In this document: positions 53,320 through 64,000 of the stretch, piece after piece
How positions within the stretch are numbered: the stretch's first letter is position 1
Layout: each line of letters starts with the position of its first letter
Notes under the pieces: generated by a model
What the model was told of the DNA's origin: nothing
Database searches by the model: none
The model's input: only the letters and a program-made list of their open reading frames with translations
Translations under genes and position numbers: made by a program
Assembly (NCBI RefSeq): GCF_038007305.1
Contig: NZ_JBBOWV010000001.1
Span: 2,532,501 to 2,596,500 of the forward strand
DNA length: 64,000 nt
Source of the DNA: Solibacillus sp. FSL W7-1436
Lineage (GTDB): Bacteria; Bacillota; Bacilli; Bacillales_A; Planococcaceae
Reading direction: 5' to 3'

Positions 53320-54840
53320 GTGCGCTTTCGTAATGCGATTAAATTTAAAGACCGGCTGGCAGTATTAATGATCATCTGTATCTGTTCGAATATTATTCTG
53401 ACCGTATTCAGTATGGACTATTTACGGAAAATGGAAAGGGAAGCACAGGCAATATATGAAGAAAAACTCATGACACTTCATACGATACAGGACATTGAAC
53501 AACAGTATCTCCAGACAAATGAAATCCCGGCGCAATACCTGGAAAAATTAACCATATTCGATTCCAAAATGGAGTTTTATATGAAACAGCTGGCGAGCAA
53601 TCCATCCGCCGCATTATTCGAGGAAATCGACGCATACATAATCGAGCGGGCATCCGCACAATTAGCCAATCATAAGAACGATATAAAATTCGGCTACAGT
53701 CTTCTATTATCAATATCCATCCTATTAATGCTGCTTGTACTGTTTTTCGGGATTCAGGCAATTCGCTCGATCAATAAGCCGACGCGGGAACTGAAGCAGC
53801 TGTTTAAACTCGTTCAGCAGGGGGATTTAACGAAGTACGCGACATACTCGGCACGCGACGAGCTCGGGGAAACAACGAAATACTACAATTTAATGATTGG
53901 GGAGATGAAGGAGCTTCTAAAAACAGTACGGAAAAATACTGAATCGGCGACAGATGCGAATAACGAGCTTCAAACAAATGCGGAGCAAATTACAACGGGG
54001 GCAGTGCGTATTGCCGCAAGCTCGGATGACATGACCAATTCATTGCAATATGCAACAGCCCGATTATCGGATAATGCGGCATCCGTTCAGCAAGTAGCAG
54101 CAGGGATTGATGAAATCACCGAGCGCATGCACCATGTCGATCACTATATAAAAGAAACGATCGCACAGGCTGTGGACGGAGAAGCGATTGTCGGGCAAAA
54201 TCTGCTGCAAATGCAAGATGTGGAACAGGCGATGCAAATAGCCAGTAATACCATTACTCAGCTGAATGCACAGACACAGCATGTTTCGCGGGCGGTCATG
54301 ATGATTCACTCGATTGCTGATCAGACGAATTTACTTGCGCTGAATGCCTCCATCGAAGCAGCAAGGGCCGGGGAACATGGCCGGGGTTTCGCTGTGGTAG
54401 CCCAGGAAGTGCGTAAATTGGCGGAACAATCTCAGGAGTTCACAAAATCCATTGCAACAATCGTGACGAGTATTCAGCAAGATGCCCTGGAAGCGACAAA
54501 CAATATGGAAAATGCAATGCGCAGTGTGGATACGGGAGTCTCTACAACGGAACATAGCGCGGCAAAGTTTAGGGAAATTACGATGCAAGTCCAACAAATC
54601 GGTCCGCAAATGGAGCATGTTTCTACTATTATGAATGAAATATCGAACCACACTCATGACGTCGCACAAAGTTCGATTGAATTAAGCAACCGCTCCGAGG
54701 AAAATCTCGTGTCGATGCACCTTATTCAGGAGCAGATTGACATTCAAAAAAATTCAACAACCGAAATTTATGAAGAGATTCAAAGTATTGCAAAAAATAT
54801 GCGTTCCTTAACACATGCTGTAAAACGATTTTATATTTAA
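53320..54840 (+). CDS. Methyl-accepting chemotaxis protein
   Basis: 506 residues, GTG 53320 with GAGGTAAT upstream. Transmembrane helix 1 (about 14-33), a short extracellular segment of about 90 residues with a helical pattern, helix 2 (about 127-147), a HAMP domain (about 148-200, [15 protein letters not shown]) and the cytosolic signalling domain. The hairpin tip is intact ([26 protein letters not shown], read in two parts). The sensory part is smaller than a complete four-helix bundle, so ligand sensing may be unusual. The ligand is unknown. It stands alone between a repeat array and an unknown gene. Confidence 0.92.
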   Translation: MRFRNAIKFKDRLAVLMIICICSNIILTVFSMDYLRKMEREAQAIYEEKLMTLHTIQDIEQQYLQTNEIPAQYLEKLTIFDSKMEFYMKQLASNPSAALFEEIDAYIIERASAQLANHKNDIKFGYSLLLSISILLMLLVLFFGIQAIRSINKPTRELKQLFKLVQQGDLTKYATYSARDELGETTKYYNLMIGEMKELLKTVRKNTESATDANNELQTNAEQITTGAVRIAASSDDMTNSLQYATARLSDNAASVQQVAAGIDEITERMHHVDHYIKETIAQAVDGEAIVGQNLLQMQDVEQAMQIASNTITQLNAQTQHVSRAVMMIHSIADQTNLLALNASIEAARAGEHGRGFAVVAQEVRKLAEQSQEFTKSIATIVTSIQQDALEATNNMENAMRSVDTGVSTTEHSAAKFREITMQVQQIGPQMEHVSTIMNEISNHTHDVAQSSIELSNRSEENLVSMHLIQEQIDIQKNSTTEIYEEIQSIAKNMRSLTHAVKRFYI

Positions 54841-55323
54841 TAAAAAATGTTTTTGACGATTTTTGTCGAAAGCATTTTAAATTTTGTTATAGTACTGTAA
54901 CATCTATAAGTAATTGACAACAAAAGATAAAAATACATGAAAAATTGTAATTATTTTCAGAAAACTGATGAAATTTATCATGAAAACTGTTATCTTTAAT
55001 CAAGAAGTCATATTAATGAACGATATGTAAATTTATTCCATAATACAATACTCCTATAGTCATTGATTTAATATTAAGAATATTTTTAAGAATGTAGCTT
55101 TTAATAAATTATTGACTGTAGTAGAATAGGGTATAAAATTGCGTATTTTTTAGTTAATGCGAAACTAGATAGAGAGAAAAGTTAGTAGATTATACTTGTT
55201 TAGCTTCATTTTTCAGAAATTTGCAAAAGGCAGTAGTTATATTCACCATGGCAAATAACTAAAATTGCTGTGATCAATTCAATTTGTCATGAGATAAATA
55301 TATTATTAAAGGGGATGCTTTTT
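54841..55323. other. AT-rich spacer with a hairpin after the chemoreceptor gene
   Basis: A 15-bp stem (54844-54858 with 54864-54878, three wobbles) follows the stop codon at once and is trailed by AAATTTTG, so it can serve as the chemoreceptor terminator. The remaining ~440 bp is AT-rich with no credible frame, repeat array or structured RNA that I can support. A promoter for the next gene must lie here; TATAAA near 55132 is a weak candidate. Confidence 0.55.
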
Positions 55324-55650
55324 ATGAACAGTCAAATTCAACTTATTGTACCAGAGTGGTTTGTGCAGGATGAGCTACATATTGTCGAAACTATCGTCAG
55401 CAAAACATCAGCGGATACAGGGATTATCATTGCAGGGGAAAACTTTGATGCAACAAAGCGATGCCACCCAACTGTACGCCTTTATATGATCGAGCTTTTG
55501 GATGATCAATATGAAATCACAAAAGAATTGGATGCCTTCCAGTTCGATACAGCTGAAAAAGCAAAAGAATTCTGTGCAAAGCTGCCTGAAATGACGGCAA
55601 TTGATTTGGTAATGTTAATGAATAAGGAAGAGCTTGTATTTTTTATGTAA
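55324..55650 (+). CDS. Small soluble protein of unknown function
   Basis: 108 residues from ATG 55324, about 9 bases after AAAGGGG; an earlier in-frame start at 55270 has no ribosome site. Acidic, no signal peptide or membrane helix, a mixed alpha/beta pattern, one Cys in KRCHP and one in EFCAK. I recognise no family. It has its own strong terminator and probably its own promoter, so it is likely a real single-gene unit. A regulatory or stress role cannot be argued from sequence. Confidence 0.7.
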   Translation: MNSQIQLIVPEWFVQDELHIVETIVSKTSADTGIIIAGENFDATKRCHPTVRLYMIELLDDQYEITKELDAFQFDTAEKAKEFCAKLPEMTAIDLVMLMNKEELVFFM

Positions 55651-55661
55651 TAGATAAATCC

Positions 55662-55701
55662 AGCTTTGTTGAATGAATCTTCATTTAGCAAAGCTTTTTT
55701 T
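55662..55701 (+). terminator. Terminator after the 108-residue protein gene
   Basis: AGCTTTG-TTGAATGA pairs with TCATTTAG-CAAAGCT and runs into TTTTTTT. Confidence 0.92.
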
Positions 55702-55789
55702 GTTGCTCTTTTTCCGAGGGTCCGTGTTTGTATTTTAGTGGAGAAAGGCTACAATAAAGGAGAACAACTAGAATAAGGAAGTGATTTAA

Positions 55790-56935
55790 ATGGCTAGAGG
55801 TGTATATATTCACATTCCTTTTTGTCATCAGATTTGTAACTATTGTGATTTCAATAAAGTATTTTTTAAAAATCAGCCGGTAGATGAATATATTGAAGCG
55901 CTTGGACGTGAAATGGAATTGACGGTCGCCGAGATGCCGGAAGCGTTCAAGAATATCGAAACGATTTTCCTTGGCGGCGGTACCCCGACTGCACTGTCCG
56001 CACAGCAAATCGAAAAATTATTATCGCTAATTACGAAACATATTCCGATGTCATCCGTAAAAGAGTTTAGCAGTGAAGCAAATCCGGATGAACTGACAAT
56101 CGATAAATTGCAGGCACTGTATAATGGAGGCGTCAATCGTTTAAGTATGGGTGTCCAGTCATTCGACCAGTCACTGTTAACGAAAATCGGACGTACCCAT
56201 TCGAATGAACATGTATATGAAACGATCCAAAATGCGAAAAATGTTGGATTTAAAAATATCAGTATTGATTTAATGTATGGACTGCCTGGCCAGACGATGG
56301 AGCAATGGCAGGATACGCTTGAGAAGGCATTGGCACTCAAGCTGCCGCATTATTCGGCGTACTCGCTTATCGTAGAGCCGAAAACGATCTTTTATATCCA
56401 GTATGCGAAAGGGAAGCTCCATTTGCCGACAGAAGATCTGGAAGCGGACATGTACGGTGTGTTGATGGACACGATGGAGGCGCATGGTCTGCGACAGTAC
56501 GAAATCAGTAATTTTGCGAATGAAGGCTATGAGTCAACACATAATAAAATCTATTGGGATAATGACGAATACGCAGGCTTTGGCGCTGGTGCCCACGGTT
56601 ACTTGGAAGGAGTACGCTATTCCAATGTCGCACCGATCAAAAAGTATATTGAGACAGTGATGGCAGGAGAGCGTCCTTTATTGCATGAACATGAAGTGAC
56701 AGGTGAAGAAAAGCTGGAAGAGCAGATGTTTTTAGGATTACGAAAATCTGCCGGTGTGATGCATGAAGAATTTGAAACAAAATTCGGTCAGCCGATGCTT
56801 TCTATATATAAGGAAATAATCGATCGGTTACAGGAAGAGCGATTGATTGAAATGGACTCTGAAGGAATCCGTTTAACAAGAAAAGGCCGGTTTATCGGCA
56901 ATGAAGTATTTCAGCGGTTTTTAGTAGGGGAATAA
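55790..56935 (+). CDS. hemW: HemW heme chaperone (radical SAM)
   Basis: 381 residues, ATG 55790 after GGAAGTG. The radical SAM cluster motif is C-x3-C-x2-C in IPFCHQICNYCDF. GGGTPTALS and the HemN_C-like C-terminal domain follow. It lacks the extra N-terminal residues and fourth Cys of true coproporphyrinogen oxidase HemN, so heme-chaperone HemW is the better name. In Bacillus it is followed by hrcA, as here; the usual upstream neighbour lepA is missing. Confidence 0.93.
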   Translation: MARGVYIHIPFCHQICNYCDFNKVFFKNQPVDEYIEALGREMELTVAEMPEAFKNIETIFLGGGTPTALSAQQIEKLLSLITKHIPMSSVKEFSSEANPDELTIDKLQALYNGGVNRLSMGVQSFDQSLLTKIGRTHSNEHVYETIQNAKNVGFKNISIDLMYGLPGQTMEQWQDTLEKALALKLPHYSAYSLIVEPKTIFYIQYAKGKLHLPTEDLEADMYGVLMDTMEAHGLRQYEISNFANEGYESTHNKIYWDNDEYAGFGAGAHGYLEGVRYSNVAPIKKYIETVMAGERPLLHEHEVTGEEKLEEQMFLGLRKSAGVMHEEFETKFGQPMLSIYKEIIDRLQEERLIEMDSEGIRLTRKGRFIGNEVFQRFLVGE

Positions 56936-57022
56936 TCATTTTGCGGCGGTACTTGAAAAAAGTTAAAAAAAACGGACGAATTCATTGACATCAATTTAGA
57001 GATTTGCTAATTTATAAATATA

Positions 57023-57049
57023 TTAGCACTCCTCTTAATCGAGTGCTAA
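57023..57049 (+). promoter_or_regulatory. CIRCE operator of the hrcA-grpE-dnaK operon
   Basis: Perfect TTAGCACTC-N9-GAGTGCTAA. HrcA binds this inverted repeat and represses class I heat-shock genes. TTGACA at 56985-56990 lies upstream and TAATTT follows 17 bp later (TATAAA sits somewhat further), so the operator covers the transcription start region. Confidence 0.97.
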
Positions 57050-57063
57050 CAGAGGTGAGAAAG

Positions 57064-58089
57064 ATGTTAACAAATCGGCAGTTACAACTATTGCAAGTAA
57101 TCGTAGACGAATTTGTGATGTCAGCACAGCCTGTTGGTTCGCGTCAACTATCCAAAAAAGAAGGTATTACGTATAGTGCTGCTACAATACGTAATGAAAT
57201 GGCAGATTTGGAGGAATTGGGTTTTTTAGAAAAAACGCATACTTCTTCAGGAAGGGTCCCTTCTGAAAAAGGGTATCGCTTTTATGTCGACCATTTACTT
57301 CAGCCTCAAATCATTTCGAGTGGCGAAGTAGCGCAAATCCAGTCGCTCTTTAAAAAGCAGATTGTTGAAGCAGAACAAATTATTAAAGAATCCGCAAATA
57401 TATTATCGGAATTGACGACATACACGACGATTTTACTCGGTCCGGATGTTCAAAAACATCGTGTCAAGAAATTCCAGATTGTACCGTTAACTGAACAGAC
57501 AGCGGTGGCTATTATCATCACAGATAACGGTCATGTAGAAAACCGCACACTAACGTTACCACCGGGTTTTAACCCGCATGATATTGAAAAAATGGTTAAT
57601 ATTTTGAATGACCGTCTAGTCGGTGTGCCTTTATATGAACTTCCGGTAAAGCTTCAAACTGAGGCGATATCGGTATTGAAATCTCATATTCATGCATCCG
57701 ATTCGATTATCCGGTCATTGTTATCCATTACTTCAAACAATCACGAAAATAAAGTTTATTACGGTGGTAAATCCAATATGTTGAATCAGCCGGAGTTCCA
57801 TGACTTAGAAAAAATGCGAATGCTGATGGATCTGATCGACAAGGAAAGCCAAGTTCAAACTTTATTCAATGAACAGAAAAATGGTATTCAAATCCGAATA
57901 GGTTCAGAAAACAATCATTTAGCAATGGAAAACTGCAGTGTCATCACCGCTTCCTTCCTTGTAGGGGAAGAACAGCAGGGGGCGATCGCCATTATCGGTC
58001 CGACGCGCATGGATTACCGCCGTGTTGTTACATTATTGGATGTTATGACAAACAGTCTGTCCAGAGCGTTTTTCGATAAAAAGCAGTAA
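57064..58089 (+). CDS. hrcA: Heat-inducible transcription repressor HrcA
   Basis: 341 residues from ATG 57064, preceded by AGAGGTGAG; the extended in-frame region upstream overlaps CIRCE and is untranslated. N-terminal winged helix (about 1-75: LTNRQLQLLQVIVDEFV, PVGSRQLSK, SAATIRNEMADLEELGFL), then the dimerisation and regulatory domains, ending with GAIAIIGPTRMDYRRVV. Represses its own operon through the CIRCE just upstream; GroE titration sets activity in Bacillus. Confidence 0.97.
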   Translation: MLTNRQLQLLQVIVDEFVMSAQPVGSRQLSKKEGITYSAATIRNEMADLEELGFLEKTHTSSGRVPSEKGYRFYVDHLLQPQIISSGEVAQIQSLFKKQIVEAEQIIKESANILSELTTYTTILLGPDVQKHRVKKFQIVPLTEQTAVAIIITDNGHVENRTLTLPPGFNPHDIEKMVNILNDRLVGVPLYELPVKLQTEAISVLKSHIHASDSIIRSLLSITSNNHENKVYYGGKSNMLNQPEFHDLEKMRMLMDLIDKESQVQTLFNEQKNGIQIRIGSENNHLAMENCSVITASFLVGEEQQGAIAIIGPTRMDYRRVVTLLDVMTNSLSRAFFDKKQ

Positions 58090-58165
58090 AACATTGATTC
58101 AGCGGTCGTAATGTTATACATAGCCGCTGAATTCATAAATGATTGATACTCGAGGAGGAAAAGAA

Positions 58166-58723
58166 GTGTCAGAAACAAAAAACAATGAAGAATTGCAGCA
58201 GGAAGAAACTACGGAAGAAGTAGTGGAAACAGCTGAAACTACTGAAACAGAAGAAACTGCAGTAGATGAAAAAGATCAGAAAATCGCTGAGCTTGAAGCG
58301 AAACTTGCAGAAGAGGATGCACGTTACCTGCGTTTACGTGCTGACTACGATAACTTGACTCGTCGCAACCGTTTAGATCGTGAAGCGGCTGAGAAATACC
58401 GTGCACAAAGCTTATTAACTGAACTTTTACCGGTGCTGGACAATTTGGACCGCGCACTGCAAGTAGAAGTGACGACAGAAGAAGCGGCTTCATTATACAA
58501 AGGTGTACAAATGGTATATGACCAGTTACTTGCTGCAACGCAAAAAGAAGGTCTTACAATCATTCCGGCAGAGGGCGAAAACTTTGATCCGAACTTCCAC
58601 CAGGCTGTAATGCAGGAGCAGGACAGTGAAAAGGAAACAGGCGTCATTTTACGCGAACTGCAGAAAGGGTATCAGTTAAAGGACCGTGTACTGCGTCCGT
58701 CGATGGTATCTGTAAACGAGTAA
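58166..58723 (+). CDS. grpE: GrpE nucleotide exchange factor
   Basis: 185 residues from GTG 58166, 7 bases after GAGGAGG; ATG 58139 lies upstream of that site and is not preferred. A Glu/Thr-rich disordered N-terminus (about 1-45), a long dimerising helix (LEAKLAEEDARYLRLRADYDN) and the C-terminal beta domain (NFDPNFHQAVMQEQ…VLRPSMVSV) that opens the DnaK nucleotide cleft. Second gene of the heat-shock operon. Confidence 0.96.
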   Translation: MSETKNNEELQQEETTEEVVETAETTETEETAVDEKDQKIAELEAKLAEEDARYLRLRADYDNLTRRNRLDREAAEKYRAQSLLTELLPVLDNLDRALQVEVTTEEAASLYKGVQMVYDQLLAATQKEGLTIIPAEGENFDPNFHQAVMQEQDSEKETGVILRELQKGYQLKDRVLRPSMVSVNE

Positions 58724-58818
58724 TTTAGTGCTTTTCGGTGCTATCTATATATTTTATCTATTAAATTAGATATTCATATCAAACACATTTTGTTTTTTAC
58801 TATTAGGAGGAAAATTAA

Positions 58819-60675
<1,857 letters not shown>

Positions 60676-60694
60676 TTCTTTCTGATTTCCACAT

Positions 60695-60727
60695 AAAAGC
60701 CAAAGACCGCTTGCGGCTTTGGCTTTT
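60695..60727 (+). terminator. Hairpin terminator after dnaK
   Basis: AAAAGCCAAAG / CTTTGGCTTTT is a perfect 11-bp stem with an inner CCGC/GCGG; the T residues are part of the right arm. Stops or reduces read-through to dnaJ. Confidence 0.85.
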
Positions 60728-60783
60728 AAGCTTGTTAAAGGTAGGGTGTGATTTTGCTTTTTGGAGTGGGTTCCGGGGAGAAA

Positions 60784-61540
60784 GTGGAACTTGTTGAATC
60801 GGAAGTAGAAATTATGGCTGCTAATGTGGAAGTTTTTCACGGAAAAGTAGAATAGATCTCTCGAAAAGTAGAAAGAGCGAATCTTATTAGCGGATTCCCG
60901 GGGGGAAGTAGAACTTATTGAGGTAAAAGTAGAAAGTTCAGCGTCTAATGTGGAAGCTATTCATGGAAAAGTAGAATAGATCTCTCGAGAAGTAGAAAGA
61001 GCGAATCTTATTAGCGGATTCCCGAGGGAAAGTAGAACTTATTGAGGTAAAAGTAGAAAGTGTGGCCGCTAATGTGGAAGCTTTTCACGGAAAAGTAGAA
61101 TAGATCTCTCGAGAAGTAGAAAGAGCGAATCTTATTAGCGGATTCCCGGGGGAAAGTAGAACTTATTGGGTTGAAAGTAGAAAGTGTGGCCACTAATGTG
61201 GAAGCTTTTCATGGAAAAGTAGAATAGATCTCTCGAAAAGTAGAAAGAGCGGATTTTATTAGCGGATTCCCGAGGGAAAGTAGAACTTATTGAGGTAAAA
61301 GTAGAAAGTGTGGCCGCTAATGTGGAAGCTTTTCACGGAAAAGTAGAATAGATCTCTCGAGAAGTAGAAAGAGCGAATTTTATTAGCGGATTCCCGGGGG
61401 GAAGTAGAACTTACTGGATTGAAAGTAGAAAGTGTGGCGGCTAATGTAGAAGCTTTTCATGGAAAAGTAGAATAGATCTCTCGAAAAGTAGAAAGAGCGG
61501 ATTTTATTAGCGGATTCCTGTGAGAAAGTAGAACTTATCG
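60784..61540 (+). repeat. Tandem 124-bp units built from 21-bp GTAGAA steps (family D)
   Basis: Cores GTAGAA or GTGGAA step by 21 bp (60784, 60805, 60826, 60847, 60868, then 40 bp to 60908, 60929, 60950, 60971 and so on). Each larger unit is 124 bp (4 x 21 + 40): the conserved AATAGATCTC recurs at 60851, 60975, 61099, 61223, 61347 and 61471. Units are about 90% or more alike by eye, much closer to each other than the 21-bp subunits are. It fills most of the dnaK-dnaJ spacer. Single-frame stretches are broken by TAG in the core and I call no gene. Confidence 0.88.
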
Positions 61541-61614
61541 AAAAGACGCTTAATTAAATCCAACAAACCTTGACTTCAATTAAATAAGAAGCCAAAACCC
61601 CATACCAAACCTGA

Positions 61615-61745
61615 GTTGTGCGGAGTGGAGAGGCCGACTCCTAGGGGATTAAGCGTGCGCGGAAAATCCACTTGATGTATGCCGCCGTAGAGGCATATAT
61701 CAAGTTAGTTGGAGCCACGCCCCCAGGAAAGTGTGCCTCCGCAAC
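61615..61745 (+). repeat. Nested-hairpin intergenic element between dnaK and dnaJ
   Basis: Four stems nest without crossing: GTTGTGCGGAG/CTCCGCAAC (61615-61625 with 61737-61745), ACTCCTAGGGG/CCCCCAGGAAAGT (61637-61647 with 61720-61732), GCGTG/CACGC (61653-61657 with 61716-61720) and CTTGATGTATGCC/GGCATATATCAAG (61671-61683 with 61692-61704). It is more GC-rich than its flanks. It resembles GC-rich palindromic intergenic repeats I associate with Bacillaceae genomes (memory, not a search). Non-coding; 61746-61880 shows no clear feature apart from a weak TAAAAT at 61891 before dnaJ. Confidence 0.7.
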
Positions 61746-61928
61746 GCAGTACAACGGGCCATATAAAAGAAACGAAGTATTTACCTACGAATCGAAGTAG
61801 AATAACGAACTTTATGAACAAACCGAAACATTATTTAATTTCACATAAGATGAACCAAAGCAAAAGCTATACATCAATTTTTCAACATGATAAAATAGAC
61901 GTTATGTAAAAAGAGCGGAGAGTGAACA

Positions 61929-63050
61929 ATGAGTAAGCGCGATTACTATGAAGTACTTGGCCTGAGCAAAGGTGCAAGCAAAGACGAAATTAAAAAAGCG
62001 TATCGTAAATTATCAAAACAGTATCACCCGGATTTAAACAAAGATGAGGGTGCAGACGAAAAGTTCAAAGAAGTCGCAGAAGCCTATGAAGTGCTGTCGG
62101 ACGACCAAAAACGTGCACGCTATGACCAGTTCGGCCATGAAGATCCAAATGCAGGCTTTGGTGGCGGAGGCTTCGGAGGCGGCGCTGGATTCGGCGGTTT
62201 CGAGGACATTTTCAGTTCGTTCTTCGGAGGCGGCCGACGCCAAGATCCAAACGCCCCACGCAAAGGCGACGATCTTCAGTTCCGTATGAACATCTCTTTC
62301 GAAGAAGCAGTATTCGGAAAAGAAACAGAAATCGAGATTCCAAAAGAAGAAACATGTGATACATGTCACGGCTCTGGTGCAAAACCGGGTACACACCCGC
62401 AAACATGTTCACAATGTAATGGCGCTGGTCAAATCAACCAGGCAGTCGACACACCGTTTGGCCGTATGGTAAACAAACGTTCTTGCCCATCATGTCGTGG
62501 TCAAGGTAAAATCATTGTGGAAAAATGTTCACCATGTCGCGGTACTGGTACAATTACGAAAAAGAAAAAAATCAAAATCACGATTCCGGCTGGTGTAGAC
62601 GATGGTCAACAACTACGCGTAGCTGGTCAAGGTGAAGCAGGTTACAACAATGGTCCTGCCGGCGATTTATATATTATTTTCAATGTTCGCAAGCACGAGT
62701 ATTTCGAACGTGACGGCGACGATATTTTATATGAACTAAAATTAACATTCCCGCAAGCAGCGTTAGGTGATGAAATCGAAGTACCGACAATTCACGGGAA
62801 AGTGAAGCTGAAAATTCCTGCAGGCACACAATCCGGTGCACAATTCCGCCTGAAAGACAAAGGTGTAAAAAATGTACACGGTTATGGCATGGGGAACCAG
62901 TATGTCATCGTAAATGTTGTCACACCGACGAAATTGACAGAAAAACAAAAACAACTGTTACGTGAATTTGCAGAAATCAGTGGAGATATTCCGGAAGAAC
63001 ATGGAAGCTCCCTGTTCGACAAAATCAAGAAAAAAATTAAAGGCGACTAA
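61929..63050 (+). CDS. dnaJ: Co-chaperone DnaJ (Hsp40)
   Basis: 373 residues, ATG 61929 with GCGGAGAG upstream. J domain (1-70) with the HPD triad in QYHPDLNK, Gly/Phe-rich region (75-105), and four zinc-binding repeats [24 protein letters not shown] and CSPCRGTG. The C-terminal substrate and dimerisation domains end KIKKKIKGD. Delivers clients to DnaK and stimulates its ATPase. It shares an operon with prmA but is separated from dnaK by a terminator and repeats, so it needs its own promoter. Confidence 0.97.
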   Translation: MSKRDYYEVLGLSKGASKDEIKKAYRKLSKQYHPDLNKDEGADEKFKEVAEAYEVLSDDQKRARYDQFGHEDPNAGFGGGGFGGGAGFGGFEDIFSSFFGGGRRQDPNAPRKGDDLQFRMNISFEEAVFGKETEIEIPKEETCDTCHGSGAKPGTHPQTCSQCNGAGQINQAVDTPFGRMVNKRSCPSCRGQGKIIVEKCSPCRGTGTITKKKKIKITIPAGVDDGQQLRVAGQGEAGYNNGPAGDLYIIFNVRKHEYFERDGDDILYELKLTFPQAALGDEIEVPTIHGKVKLKIPAGTQSGAQFRLKDKGVKNVHGYGMGNQYVIVNVVTPTKLTEKQKQLLREFAEISGDIPEEHGSSLFDKIKKKIKGD

Positions 63051-63064
63051 GGAGTGTATTGCAA

Positions 63065-64000
63065 GTGAAATGGACAGAACTTTCGATTTTAACAACGCAT
63101 GAAGCTGTTGATGCAGTGACGAACATTTTACACGAAGCTGGTGCAAGCGGTGTAGTAATTGAAGATTCAAAGGAATTAGATAAAGAGAGAATCGATAAAT
63201 TTGGTGAAATTTATGCACTGAATCCTGAAGATTTTCCGAAAACAGGTGTCATTGTAAAAGCATATTTATCGGCTTCAAGTTTTTTAGCGGAAACAATCGA
63301 AGAAATTAAGCTTGCAATCGCAAACCTTGTAAACTTTGATATTAATATTGGTGAAAATGTACTAACACTTTGTGAAGTGGATGAAGAAGATTGGTCAACG
63401 GCGTGGAAGCAGTACTACCATCCGGTAAAAATTTCGGAACGCTTCACGATTGTGCCGACTTGGGAAGACTACAAACCGGTATCAACGGATGAGCTGATCA
63501 TTGAACTTGATCCGGGGATGGCGTTCGGAACGGGTACACACCCTACAACGGTCATGTGTTTACAGGCACTTGAAAAAGTTGTACAACATGACCACACAGT
63601 TGTCGATGTTGGTACAGGATCTGGTGTACTGTCAATTGGTGCTGCCATGCTTGGCGCGAAAAGTGTTCATGCACTGGACTTAGATGAAGTGGCAGTAAAT
63701 GCAGCGCGTGAAAACGTTGAATTGAATAAAATGAGTGATATTGTTGAAGTATTCCACGGCAATCTTTTGGATACAGTAAAAGAACCGGCTGATATTGTCG
63801 TAGCGAATATTTTAGCGGAAATCATTATGTCATTTACAGATGATGCATTTTCAATTGTAAAACCAGACGGCATCTACGTGACATCAGGTATTATCGGAGC
63901 GAAGAAAGACGATGTCAAAGCAGCTCTTGAAAAAGCCGGATTTGTCATTGAAGAAGTATTGATGATGGAAGACTGGGTCGCGATCATTTCACGTCGTCCA
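63065..64000 (+). CDS. prmA: Ribosomal protein L11 methyltransferase (partial at right edge)
   Basis: 312 codons are present and the frame is still open at the window edge; by family length only a few residues are missing. GTG 63065 (10 bases after GGAG) gives the usual MKWTEL start; TTG 63059 is possible but close to the site. N-terminal L11-recognition domain, linker, and a class I SAM-dependent methyltransferase domain with GTGTHPTT and [15 protein letters not shown]. Trimethylates ribosomal protein L11. dnaJ-prmA adjacency is conserved in Bacillus. Confidence 0.95.
   Translation, partial: MKWTELSILTTHEAVDAVTNILHEAGASGVVIEDSKELDKERIDKFGEIYALNPEDFPKTGVIVKAYLSASSFLAETIEEIKLAIANLVNFDINIGENVLTLCEVDEEDWSTAWKQYYHPVKISERFTIVPTWEDYKPVSTDELIIELDPGMAFGTGTHPTTVMCLQALEKVVQHDHTVVDVGTGSGVLSIGAAMLGAKSVHALDLDEVAVNAARENVELNKMSDIVEVFHGNLLDTVKEPADIVVANILAEIIMSFTDDAFSIVKPDGIYVTSGIIGAKKDDVKAALEKAGFVIEEVLMMEDWVAIISRRP

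Noticed and set aside
55790-56935. Coproporphyrinogen III oxidase HemN
   Set aside because: Length and cysteine pattern, with position beside hrcA, fit the heme chaperone HemW.
61709-61909. 66-codon frame upstream of dnaJ
   Set aside because: It begins inside the nested-hairpin element and has no Shine-Dalgarno or conserved character.

Overview
The window looks like the chromosome of a low-GC, spore-forming member of the Bacillales, most likely Planococcaceae (Solibacillus/Lysinibacillus-like). The evidence is the order ymfI-ymfJ-ymfK-ymfM-pgsA-cinA-recA-rny...ymdB...spoVS, a CIRCE-controlled hrcA-grpE-dnaK...dnaJ-prmA block, an SLH-domain surface protein, and many TTG/GTG starts behind strong GGAGG-type ribosome binding sites. 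The species assignment is inference. I saw no rRNA, tRNA, CRISPR array, transposase or phage gene.

Layout. 1-9.2 kb: conserved genes for cell shape, phospholipid synthesis, DNA repair and RNA decay. 9.5-11.7 kb: two exported or surface proteins. 11.9-36.5 kb: a large surface-polysaccharide locus. It has a Wzz-like adaptor, BY-kinase and PHP phosphatase. It encodes a di-N-acetylbacillosamine-type pathway with initiating transferase (PglF/E/C/D-like), a UDP-L-FucNAc pathway (CapE/F/G), several glycosyltransferases, a Wzy-like polymerase, a Wzx-like flippase, an ATP-grasp ligase, and a dTDP-4-amino-sugar branch (RmlA, RmlB, DegT aminotransferase, GNAT), then galE. Its central part (about 17.2-32.4 kb) is visibly more AT-rich than its flanks. 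36.8-39.8 kb: pgi and pgcA, which supply hexose phosphates. 40.1-42.8 kb: a TupA-like ATP-grasp protein, a GT2 and a degenerate epimerase. 42.9-44.9 kb: ymdB, a VanZ-like gene and a 27-residue membrane peptide. 45.2-48.7 kb: a second dehydratase/Wzz/BY-kinase set with no phosphatase. 48.8-52.6 kb: spoVS and korAB. 53.3-55.7 kb: a chemoreceptor and an unknown protein. 55.8-64 kb: hemW and the heat-shock operon, ending inside prmA.

Working together, the 11.9-48.7 kb genes should build, polymerise, export and tyrosine-phosphorylation-regulate a cell-surface glycan. The gene trio rny-ymdB-spoVS, adjacent in Bacillus, is split here at both junctions by surface-glycan genes.

The most unusual feature is in the spacers. 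Six intergenic regions hold arrays of a short core (about 6-10 bp) repeated with a 21-bp step. At least four different cores occur (GRCGAWTAA, TTATTAGAA, GAGGAWTA, GTAGAA), and every array sits just downstream of an intrinsic terminator of a conserved gene. Two of the loci carry the same core in opposite orientation, and two others share a homologous right end. A second class of non-coding repeat (three copies) keeps three hairpins while the stem sequences change. A third, single element between dnaK and dnaJ folds into nested stems. I do not recognise a published description of the 21-bp arrays.
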